From positions 1-9,776 of the forward strand of contig JAUZOX010000070.1 in NCBI GenBank assembly GCA_030706265.1: DNA of 9,776 bases. Direction: 5' to 3'. The position numbers and the translations under genes were made by a program. Source of the DNA: Bacteroidota bacterium (GTDB lineage Bacteria; Bacteroidota; Bacteroidia; Bacteroidales; Cfx3-03). Positions 1-6,068 of the stretch are shown in pieces (the first letter of the stretch is position 1; each line of letters starts with the position of its first letter). The notes under the pieces were generated by a model. It was given only the letters and a program-made list of their open reading frames with translations, was not told the origin of the DNA and did no database searches.

Positions 1-1220
1 ATATTCAGATCGATTCCGGTTTGTGTCCGGTTCAGGAATGATATGACATCTTTTCTGAATATCAGACCGGTCTGCCTGATCTGCTGGCTATTGTTTAAAA
101 GCTGCAACCGGGTGTCTTTCCTTAACCCGGTTACGAGTGCTGCCTGAGATTCCCTGTTTCTTTGAATAAAATAAGCCGATAACTGCGCCAGAGATATGTA
201 TTGGTTATGAATTTCGTTATTGCTCCTTATCAACATATTCCCGGTTATCGATTTGAAATATCTGACTGAATTAAACAGCCGCAGATTTTCCCCCTTCAGT
301 ATTTGTTCCGATTTACCGGTTAAAGTCTCCTGGGCTTTTTGAACCGGAACCAGATAATTATGAAATTTCTGCAACAGAAAATCAGCCAGTTCGGTTGGAG
401 TAATTGCATTTTTATGAGCAACCATCTCAGAAACAGTTTCATTGGTTGAGTGGCCGATACCGGTTATGACCGGAATGGGGAACAAGGCGATCGCCTTTGA
501 AAGCTCAAAGTTGTTGTAACATGTCAGTCCAACGTCTCCTCCCCCACCCCGGATTATTGCGACCGCATCAAAATGATGGATTACTTTCCGTATCCTGTTC
601 AGCTGGTTCAGGATTGTTTCAACAGCCCTTTCACCCTGCAGCAATGCAGGAAACAGCATATGAAAAAAACTGTACCCCCAGGGATTGGTTTCGATAATCT
701 GCATGAAATCGGAATACCCTTTGCTCGTCTGAACCGAGATAATGGCCAACCGCTTGGGTAATACCGGCAGTTGAAGCGACTTATTGGAATTAAAGATTCC
801 TTCCCGTTTTAACCTGTCTATGGTCTCCTGTTTTTCCTTTTCAAGGTTGCCCAGAGAATAACCGGGGTCGATATCTATAATCCTGAGCCGTAAGCCATTT
901 ACGGAATCATAGGTAATCCTGGCAGAGAAAAGAATATTGATTCCACTTTTCAAAGGTTCCTTCAGTACCCTGAGAAAATTGTTATTGATCCTTTGATAAT
1001 CGTCTTTCCAAATGTTCGCCATTATTTCAGCAATGACCCTACCCTCCTTTTTTTCAACCAATTCAGGGTAGCAATGGCCCGATTGCGGATACAAATTCAA
1101 TTTATTCATTTCGGCCATGACCCAAAATGAGCTTTTATACCTTTCGTTCAAAGTCTTTTGGATACTCCGGGTTACTTCCGTCAAAGTAAAAATCGTTCTA
1201 TCGTTTTCTCTAATCGGCAT
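1..1220 (-). CDS. xseA: Exodeoxyribonuclease VII large subunit, 3' end cut by window edge
   Basis: This is the large, catalytic subunit of exonuclease VII, which with XseB degrades single-stranded DNA to short oligonucleotides in the cytoplasm during repair. I translated the minus strand from 1220 and found 406 uninterrupted codons reaching the window edge. Family lengths are roughly 400-460 residues, so only the C-terminal tail is missing. The first ~110 residues look like the OB-fold nucleic-acid-binding domain. The catalytic domain follows, with the glycine-rich motif IIRGGGGD (R224-D229) and VITGIGHSTNETV, whose GIGH is at residues 254-257 and which is a strong family hallmark. The ATG at 1218-1220 is the only ATG/GTG/TTG after the in-frame stop at 1278-1280, so the start is secure although no Shine-Dalgarno is visible. 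No xseB is visible; it could lie beyond the left edge. The identification is firm. Confidence 0.95.
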   Translation of the reverse strand, partial: MPIRENDRTIFTLTEVTRSIQKTLNERYKSSFWVMAEMNKLNLYPQSGHCYPELVEKKEGRVIAEIMANIWKDDYQRINNNFLRVLKEPLKSGINILFSARITYDSVNGLRLRIIDIDPGYSLGNLEKEKQETIDRLKREGIFNSNKSLQLPVLPKRLAIISVQTSKGYSDFMQIIETNPWGYSFFHMLFPALLQGERAVETILNQLNRIRKVIHHFDAVAIIRGGGGDVGLTCYNNFELSKAIALFPIPVITGIGHSTNETVSEMVAHKNAITPTELADFLLQKFHNYLVPVQKAQETLTGKSEQILKGENLRLFNSVRYFKSITGNMLIRSNNEIHNQYISLAQLSAYFIQRNRESQAALVTGLRKDTRLQLLNNSQQIRQTGLIFRKDVISFLNRTQTGIDLN

Positions 1221-1397
1221 AAAAAACTGATGCTGAAAATGGTCTGTTTCCTCTTTAAAATATAAAGACGAATTTAATCATTATCTCCTGAACTGCAACA
1301 GGCGAATGATATATTATTTAGGGATTGTGTAGAACATGCCTGGAAGGCTATTCGTATTCCAAACTTGTCCTGAAAATTCCTATGAAGAACTAAGAGA

Positions 1398-1431
1398 ACT
1401 ACTTACCTTATAAAATCAGTAAGTGGTTTTT
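1398..1431 (+). terminator. Terminator-like hairpin with T run, no obvious gene to serve
   Basis: ACTACTTAC (1398-1406) pairs with GTAAGTGGT (1419-1427) through nine positions including one G-U, with a 12-nt loop, followed by TTTTT (1427-1431) on the plus strand. The shape is that of an intrinsic terminator for plus-strand transcription, but the annotated genes on both sides run on minus. It may stop antisense transcription or be chance structure. Confidence 0.3.
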
Positions 1432-1548
1432 GTGAGTCTCCCAGGCAAAAGAGCAGGCCGGTTTAGCGGCATCCCTTGTCGCAGAGCTTTCTGATTTGAC
1501 TTTCGCTGACCGTTTCTTTCTGCTTTTAGCCGGCTGCAAGGAAAACAT
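1408..1548 (-). CDS. Possible small basic protein, 46 aa, unknown function
   Basis: A minus-strand ORF from ATG at 1546-1548 to TAA at 1408-1410 encodes 46 residues. The first half is rich in Lys/Arg/Ser (AKSRKKRSAKVKSES, residues 7-21) and the second half is more hydrophobic and Trp-containing (ACSFAWETHKNH). No signal peptide, membrane segment or known domain is seen. The reading frame is also open for 14 codons upstream of the ATG. Its start codon sits inside the 12-bp hairpin at 1536-1573, and its 3' end overlaps the hairpin at 1398-1427, so the segment could instead be a structured or repetitive non-coding element that happens to be open. The sequence has the feel of short hypothetical ORFs I recall from Bacteroidales genomes, but I cannot verify that. 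Confidence 0.25.
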   Translation of the reverse strand: MFSLQPAKSRKKRSAKVKSESSATRDAAKPACSFAWETHKNHLLIL

Positions 1549-1573
1549 TACGCTATTTGCCTGTTTTCCTTGC
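1536..1573. repeat. Perfect 12-bp inverted repeat with 14-nt loop
   Basis: GCAAGGAAAACA (1536-1547) is perfectly complementary to TGTTTTCCTTGC (1562-1573), separated by 14 nt. No T run follows on either strand, so it is not a standard intrinsic terminator. On the minus strand it would enclose the ATG of the 46-aa ORF (1546-1548) and the stop of the ORF at 1553-1711. It could be an RNA structure controlling that start, a protein-binding palindrome, or part of a small repeat element. Confidence 0.6.
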
Positions 1574-1711
1574 CCCTTCAGTCCGTGATTTCAATTTACC
1601 CCGTTTATTCTTATCCTCTTTGGTCGTATCTGAAACATTTGAATTGCCTCTAAAGAAACAGAATATGACTGTATACAGCGTCATTATGATTAGAAAACCG
1701 AATCTTTTCAA
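1553..1711 (-). CDS. Possible small single-pass membrane protein, 52 aa (43 aa from the ATG)
   Basis: A short minus-strand ORF ends with TAG at 1553-1555. Starting at TTG (1709-1711) it gives 52 residues; starting at ATG (1682-1684) it gives 43. The N-terminal part is hydrophobic (FGFLIIMTLYTVIFCFF), long enough for one membrane span or an uncleaved signal, and the rest is strongly charged (DTTKEDKNKRGKLKSR and following). That split is what one expects of a real small membrane protein, but there is no homology I recognise, no ribosome-binding site, and it lies in low-complexity-looking DNA downstream of the GH3 gene. It ends four bases before the 46-aa ORF begins. Coding status is uncertain. 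Confidence 0.25.
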   Translation of the reverse strand: MKRFGFLIIMTLYTVIFCFFRGNSNVSDTTKEDKNKRGKLKSRTEGARKTGK

Positions 1712-1826
1712 ACGCTAATGGCTTTTCTAAAAATCAACTTCTACTCTTCATTTCATTTTTAACCAAATAATAGATGGCAAACATCTTTCAACGATACCTT
1801 CAACGCTGAGCCTTAGGTAATAAGAA

Positions 1827-4412
1827 TTAAAGAATCTTTATTTTCAACGATTTAAGGTCTTTGGCGTCAGAACTTGTTCCATACAATAATTCATAATCGC
1901 CTGCATGTACCCTGACGGTGTTTGTAGAGGTATCAAACCATTCAAGAGACTTTGAAGGTATTTGGATAGTGGCAATCGATTTCTTGCCTGCAGCTACATC
2001 AACACGTTTAAATGCTCTTAAAGTTTTAAGTGGCCCATCAACATCATTTAACTTATGTAAATAAACCTGAACGATTTCAGTACCATTGCGTTTCCCTAAA
2101 TTTGAAACAGGAATGGAAAGCTCAACACCCTCGTTGACTTGAATCTGTGACTTATTGATTTTGGCTTCTCCAATTGAGAAAGTGGTATAACTTAAACCAA
2201 AGCCAAATGGGAACAAGGGGTCAGTCATATAGCGATAGGTACGGCCTTTCATTGCATAATCTTCAAATGCCGGTAATTGCTGAATGTTTTTGTAAAATGT
2301 GACAGGTAATTTACCCGAAGGATTATAATCACCAAACAGCACATCAGCAACAGCCTGACCAGCGGCTTCTCCCGGATACCAGGCCTGAAGGATTGCTTCA
2401 CAGCTATTGGTTTCAGGAACGAATCCCATGGCAGAACCTGAACAATTGACGAAGACTATCTTTTTGCCAGCCTGTTTTAAAGCCAACAGGCAGTTACGTT
2501 GTGAAGCAGGCAGTTCAATATCTGTTCTGTCTCCTCCTTTAAATCCCGGAAGCGTGATAGGCATTTCTTCCCCTTCAAGTTGGGAATTAATTCCTCCAGC
2601 AAACACAACGACATCATATCCCTTTAATTTTGCTACCAGCTCATCAAAATTAACAGGGACTTCTTTACCCATGTTAAAGCTTAAGCTGGATGACTGCGGA
2701 TTATTGCAGACAAAACGTGCCTCTATTTTATATTCTTTACCTTGCTCAACTTGAAAAGGAATTCGGGTAGGCATAGGCCTTCTGCCACTTAAATTTGATA
2801 TAGATACCCCATCGACAAACAGTTCAAATTTTCCACGGGCTTCAATTTTAAACACGATTTCCCCGGTTTCGGTAGCTTTGAAGACTGTTTCATATTTAGC
2901 CGAGAAATCCTTAAGATTGACTCCCTGGCTGAATTGATGTGACCCTGTTGTTGTTAGTTGAATAGGATTGACAATCTGATCTACGGAAACGACATTCCCC
3001 TTTAAATCTACATTATTCCAATAAGTTGCTTTTATTCCGGGTTTTCCATTCATTGAACATGACCCGATCAGGCTTGAAATAATTTTGTCTTCAACGATCT
3101 CACAACCTTTATCATAAAACAGTTTATTGGCAGGTAGTTTAGTTTTTATCCCGTCCAATATAGTTACTGTTTGATTAGGCGTTCCATTATAATTTCCCCA
3201 TAAGACGCGTTTATCATCCGCATTGGGTCCAATAATAGCAATCTTTCCGGTTTTGCTTAATGGTAAAATATTATTCCTGTTCTGTAAAAGCGTCATTGTT
3301 TCATGCGCCAAATCCAAAGCCAGTTTCTTGTGTTCGGCACAATTGACTATAGACATAGGAATTTTCGACCATGGGACAATGCTGTTGTCATCCATCTCAC
3401 CCAGATCAAACCGTCCTTTCAAAAGACGGAGCACACTCTTGTTGATATCACTCTCTTTAATCAGCCCTTTTGCAACGGCATCGGGTAATTTCATATAGGC
3501 ATACCCTGCACATTCGACATCAGTCCCGGCTAAAACAGATTTTGATGCTGCATGTGCTTCGTCTGAAGACACTTTAGAGTTTCTCCAAAAATCTGAGACG
3601 GCGCCACAATCTGATACTACCAGATATTTAAAGCCCCAGTCTTCCCGTAGGATGCGTTGTAAAAGTTGTGTACTGCCACAGCAAGGTTCATCATTCAACC
3701 GTTGGTAGGCACACATCACCTCGCGAACATCAGCCTCCTGAACCAATGACTTAAATGCGGGCAAATAGGTCTCATACAAATCACGAAGCTTTACATCGTT
3801 AATATTGGCTGTATGGCGTGTGGATTCAGGACCTGAATGAACCGCAAAATGTTTGGCACAGGCCAATAGCTTTTTATACCTGGAATCAGCGGGTCCCTGT
3901 AATCCATTCACAACTGAAATACCCATTCGTGCTGTCAGGAATGGATCTTCCCCATAGGTTTCCTGACCTCGGCCCCAACGTGGATCACGGAAGATGTTGA
4001 TATTGGGCGTCCACACGGAAAGGCTCCTAAAACGTTTGTCTTCAGTGCCATTTCTAAGGTTTTCATTGTATTTGGCACGCGCTTCATCAGAAACAGTATT
4101 AAAAACCTGATACACCATGTTTTCATCAAAAGAAGCCGCCATTCCTATCGGTTCAGGATAAACCGTGACATTATCCTGATTTGCATAGCCATGCAAGGCT
4201 TCACTCCACCAGTTGAATTTCTTAATTCCTAAACGAGGAATCGCTTCCGAAATATCACACATCAGAATTGCCTTTTCCTGCAATGTAAGCCGCTTGATCA
4301 AATCATTGGCCCTTTCATTGGAGCTTAGATTCGGGTTCTGGTAAGGTAGTTTCTGACCAAAAGAAGCCATAGAAAAAAGCAGAATCGCAAAGAGTAAAAA
4401 TCCATTTTTCAT
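1827..4412 (-). CDS. Exported glycoside hydrolase family 3 with PA14 insert (probable beta-xylosidase/beta-glucosidase)
   Basis: This 861-residue GH3 enzyme should release terminal beta-linked xylose or glucose from oligosaccharides with retention of configuration. Residues 1-20 form a signal peptide, so it is periplasmic or surface-located. The N-terminal TIM-barrel domain (about 30-360) carries NWWSEALHG, KHF (187-189) and VVSDCGA, with D268 as probable nucleophile. The alpha/beta domain (about 370-735) is interrupted by a PA14 carbohydrate-binding insert (about 455-590). The segment SQLEGEEM (610-617) with GGDRTDIELP should hold the acid/base glutamate. A fibronectin-III-like domain (about 750-855) follows GFGLSYTTF. 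The NWWSEALHG, SDCGA and LEGEE patterns favour the xylosidase-like branch, and its esterase neighbours favour xylan, but specificity cannot be read with certainty. The ATG at 4410-4412 is preceded by the repeated leader described separately. The gene appears intact. Confidence 0.93.
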   Translation of the reverse strand: MKNGFLLFAILLFSMASFGQKLPYQNPNLSSNERANDLIKRLTLQEKAILMCDISEAIPRLGIKKFNWWSEALHGYANQDNVTVYPEPIGMAASFDENMVYQVFNTVSDEARAKYNENLRNGTEDKRFRSLSVWTPNINIFRDPRWGRGQETYGEDPFLTARMGISVVNGLQGPADSRYKKLLACAKHFAVHSGPESTRHTANINDVKLRDLYETYLPAFKSLVQEADVREVMCAYQRLNDEPCCGSTQLLQRILREDWGFKYLVVSDCGAVSDFWRNSKVSSDEAHAASKSVLAGTDVECAGYAYMKLPDAVAKGLIKESDINKSVLRLLKGRFDLGEMDDNSIVPWSKIPMSIVNCAEHKKLALDLAHETMTLLQNRNNILPLSKTGKIAIIGPNADDKRVLWGNYNGTPNQTVTILDGIKTKLPANKLFYDKGCEIVEDKIISSLIGSCSMNGKPGIKATYWNNVDLKGNVVSVDQIVNPIQLTTTGSHQFSQGVNLKDFSAKYETVFKATETGEIVFKIEARGKFELFVDGVSISNLSGRRPMPTRIPFQVEQGKEYKIEARFVCNNPQSSSLSFNMGKEVPVNFDELVAKLKGYDVVVFAGGINSQLEGEEMPITLPGFKGGDRTDIELPASQRNCLLALKQAGKKIVFVNCSGSAMGFVPETNSCEAILQAWYPGEAAGQAVADVLFGDYNPSGKLPVTFYKNIQQLPAFEDYAMKGRTYRYMTDPLFPFGFGLSYTTFSIGEAKINKSQIQVNEGVELSIPVSNLGKRNGTEIVQVYLHKLNDVDGPLKTLRAFKRVDVAAGKKSIATIQIPSKSLEWFDTSTNTVRVHAGDYELLYGTSSDAKDLKSLKIKIL

Positions 4413-4501
4413 AAGTAAATAATTTTTAATAAATAGGTCTTATGGAACTCGCATTGATAATTTTCATCGTTGTTTTTGATCTTAGATCATGCTCGTTTCA
4501 T
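4413..4501 (-). promoter_or_regulatory. Repeated leader, copy A (upstream of GH3)
   Basis: This copy is closely related to the sequence before the CE1 gene. Read on minus it has ATGAAACGAGCA, the 13-bp palindrome TGATCTAAGATCA (4477-4489), a 9-nt spacer, a 13-codon upstream ORF, a 13-nt spacer rich in A/T, and then the GH3 start codon. The bases just before the start (TTACTTATGAAA) are the same as before CE1. Conservation of order and spacing at two different genes suggests a functional leader or a dispersed repeat. No clear promoter was found in the 130 bp further upstream. Confidence 0.75.
4426..4467 (-). CDS. Leader-peptide ORF A, 13 codons (MKIINASSIRPIY)
   Basis: A short ORF with ATG at 4465-4467 and TAA at 4426-4428 ends 13 nt before the GH3 start. 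The same peptide core recurs twice before the CE1 gene (MKIITASSIRPI and MKILHVSSIRPI). Relative to the nearest copy, at 8094-8132, the Ile and Arg codons of SSIRPI differ only synonymously (ATA/ATT, AGA/CGA), which hints that the peptide itself is kept. Translation is not proven and there is no Shine-Dalgarno. Confidence 0.4.
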   Translation of the reverse strand: MKIINASSIRPIY

Positions 4502-4629
4502 ACTTAATTATTTTCGAGAGTTTATACTGTTAATATTAAAATCCGACATTAGAATTTTTGAGGATGTTTTTTTAATAATCAATTAATTATCCATATTTGA
4601 CAAATTTAAAAGCCATATTTCAAATCAGG

Positions 4630-5481
4630 CTATTTAGAATCAGCAATCTTATAACCCATTATTGAAAGCATTTTCTCTCCATATCTTTTCCCAAGTATTC
4701 GATATCCTTCAGCCAGGAAATGCAAATGGTCTTTTGAAGCGGGACAATCGCTGGAAGATACAACATATGAATTGGAAATCGTTTGAGGTAGCTTTGCAAT
4801 GATTTTATTCATACTTGCACATGCTCCACCCTGATCAGCATTCACAAGTTCACCTGCAATCAAAGGTATTGAATTGGGATCGAGCTTTAAGTCTTTTAAC
4901 AGATTGTCATAAACGCCTTTGACTTTCTGAGGCCAAATTTCATCATTGGTATTTGACTCGCCCTGATGCAACAGTATTCCTTTGATTACTCCTTGTTTCT
5001 GGGCTATTTTTGCCAACTCAACCAGTCGGGCATACGGGTTTCCGTTGTATTCTTTGATTATATTGATCATCCACGATGGGGCTGTCGAGGCATACGTCTG
5101 AAAATCATCCTTATCGAAGAGTTCAATTTTGCATCCGGCTACAGAAACATTGATAATACCTATTTTAATGTTTTTAGGAAGATTAGCAACCAATGTTCTT
5201 CCAAAATAATCGACCGGAGTTAATCCGGTATGGCTTCGGCATAGCGGAGGGACAGCCGTATACCAATGTTCTTTTGTTCTACCCAGATTAGGACAATCAA
5301 CTGCTTCCAGTAGCTGAAAGCGATTATCAACGGTTGAATCTTGTGCTTCTATTTTAGCATTGCCCTCCATATTTGACTGACCAAAACACAGATAAATATG
5401 AAAATTAGGATCCTGTGAAAATGCGTTTACATTTAATACAAGTAATCCCATAAACACGATCATCTTTAATTTCCTCATCAT
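4630..5481 (-). CDS. Exported CE6-type carbohydrate acetylesterase (probable acetylxylan esterase, SGNH fold)
   Basis: A 283-residue secreted esterase that most likely removes O-acetyl groups from xylan or xylo-oligosaccharides. Residues 1-22 are a signal peptide (hydrophobic IVFMGLLVLNVNAFS). The mature protein is one SGNH/SASA-type domain: the nucleophile block CFGQSNMEG with S36, the block HQGESN (172-177), and DHLHF with D251 and H254 completing the triad. The stretches TAVPPLCR, LTPVDYFGRT and VNADQGG fit the CE6 acetylxylan esterase group rather than general sialate esterases. Two ATGs are adjacent, and the first (5479-5481) is used here. It lies 217 bp upstream of GH3 and 71 bp downstream of the GH43 remnant, in the same orientation, so it may be transcribed with them. 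Acetylated xylan is the best substrate guess, though other acetylated glycans are possible. Confidence 0.9.
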   Translation of the reverse strand: MMRKLKMIVFMGLLVLNVNAFSQDPNFHIYLCFGQSNMEGNAKIEAQDSTVDNRFQLLEAVDCPNLGRTKEHWYTAVPPLCRSHTGLTPVDYFGRTLVANLPKNIKIGIINVSVAGCKIELFDKDDFQTYASTAPSWMINIIKEYNGNPYARLVELAKIAQKQGVIKGILLHQGESNTNDEIWPQKVKGVYDNLLKDLKLDPNSIPLIAGELVNADQGGACASMNKIIAKLPQTISNSYVVSSSDCPASKDHLHFLAEGYRILGKRYGEKMLSIMGYKIADSK

Positions 5482-5488
5482 TTTATCT

Positions 5489-5530
5489 TTATTGATTAGA
5501 TATTTGCTTGCTCGTGTAGACCTTTACCAT
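5489..5530 (-). CDS. Possible 13-codon upstream ORF before the CE6 gene
   Basis: ATG at 5528-5530 to TAA at 5489-5491 encodes MVKVYTSKQISNQ and ends 7 nt before the CE6 start. Length and position resemble the leader ORFs before GH3 and CE1, and TAATCAA near its stop also occurs near the end of those units before CE1. Peptide similarity is only faint. A 13-codon ORF in this position can arise by chance. Confidence 0.15.
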   Translation of the reverse strand: MVKVYTSKQISNQ

Positions 5531-5552
5531 GCGTAAATATAGCACGAAATGT

Positions 5553-6012
5553 TTACAGATTTTTAGAACCTATTTCAGTTCCAGATCCGTCAAAATCAAC
5601 ATATCCACCCGTTTCTCAGGTCGCATAGCCAGAGAGACAGATACATTACCTGTAAAAATTATCAGACTGAACCGCATAGCTAACTTATTGCCGGGTTGAG
5701 TAAATTTCTTATTGTCAAAATCATATTCGAGTGCAGCCTTTCGGGTAATATTTGATGCAATTGTACGTAAGTAGAAAATTTTTCCATTCATTGGTTCAGT
5801 AGAGACCGTTTCAATATTGCTAATCATGATCAGCTGTTTTTCCATTTTCAGGTAGAACCAATCCGAATAAGATCAAGATGAGGGAAATCATCACCAATAA
5901 CCGAATTGGTATATGTGCCATCTCCGTTATCAGAACCATTTTTTTGTGCTTTCAAATTGGCTTGGCATATAATTAAAAGCAACAAAATTGTCAGAAATAG
6001 TTTGTTTTTTAT
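5553..6012 (-). pseudogene. Remnant of an exported GH43 beta-xylosidase/arabinofuranosidase, internally deleted
   Basis: Two pieces of a GH43 gene lie in order on minus. The N-terminal piece (6012-5848) reads as a signal peptide (LFLTILLLLIICQANLKAQ), then GDGTYTNSVIG and DLIRIGST, the usual opening of Bacteroidota GH43 enzymes, and ends in TGA at 5848-5850. Where ATG is expected there is ATA (6010-6012). The C-terminal piece (from about 5857) reads FYLKMEKQLIMISN, then IFYLRTIASN and GNKLAMRFSLIIFTGN, typical of the C-terminal beta-sandwich of these enzymes, in another frame. Near 5643 homology shifts frame again, giving CLSGYAT, a stop at 5616-5618, and GGYVDFD (5589-5609). Roughly 400 central residues, including most of the catalytic propeller, are missing relative to a typical family length of about 550. 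A 91-codon ORF (5845-5570) survives inside but is only a fragment. The gene is dead, and its former partners here are CE1, CE6 and GH3. Confidence 0.85.
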
Positions 6013-6068
6013 TTTTATATTTTATTGCTTCCATTGCTATCCTGTCTACAATATGGTAGTTCTACTTT

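Larger units (their letters stand above)
1221..1826. other. Intergenic region with inverted repeats and only unconfirmed small ORFs
   Basis: About 600 bp separate the GH3 stop from the xseA start. No recognised gene or RNA family is visible. It contains two strong inverted repeats (1398-1427 and 1536-1573) and two short minus-strand ORFs, entered separately at low confidence. A looser inverted repeat pairs TTAGAAAA (1690-1697) with TTTTCTAA (1723-1730). Nothing matching TTTG plus TAnnTTTG was found on minus ahead of xseA. Confidence 0.5.

Noticed and set aside
497..761. Two plus-strand ORFs of 60-66 codons
   Set aside because: They lie opposite the conserved catalytic part of xseA, and their products show no recognisable features.
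1..1220. Broken xseA, since no single long ORF is obvious at the left edge
   Set aside because: Codon-by-codon translation is open from 1220 to the window edge with all motifs in one frame; it is merely cut by the window.
1690..1730. Inverted repeat TTAGAAAA/TTTTCTAA as a terminator for GH3
   Set aside because: The loop is long (25 nt) and no T run follows on the minus strand.
2407..4000. Several plus-strand ORFs of 60-115 codons and a 64-codon minus ORF
   Set aside because: All are antisense or alternative-frame readings of the intact GH3 gene.
4601..4624. Promoter for GH3 (TAAATTTG at 4608-4601 with TTTG at 4624-4621, minus)
   Set aside because: The -7 match is good, but the spacing of 12 nt is too short for the -33 element; it remains only a weak candidate.
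5570..5845. 91-codon ORF as an intact hypothetical gene
   Set aside because: It is the C-terminal fragment of the decayed GH43 gene, with related sequence continuing upstream and downstream in other frames.
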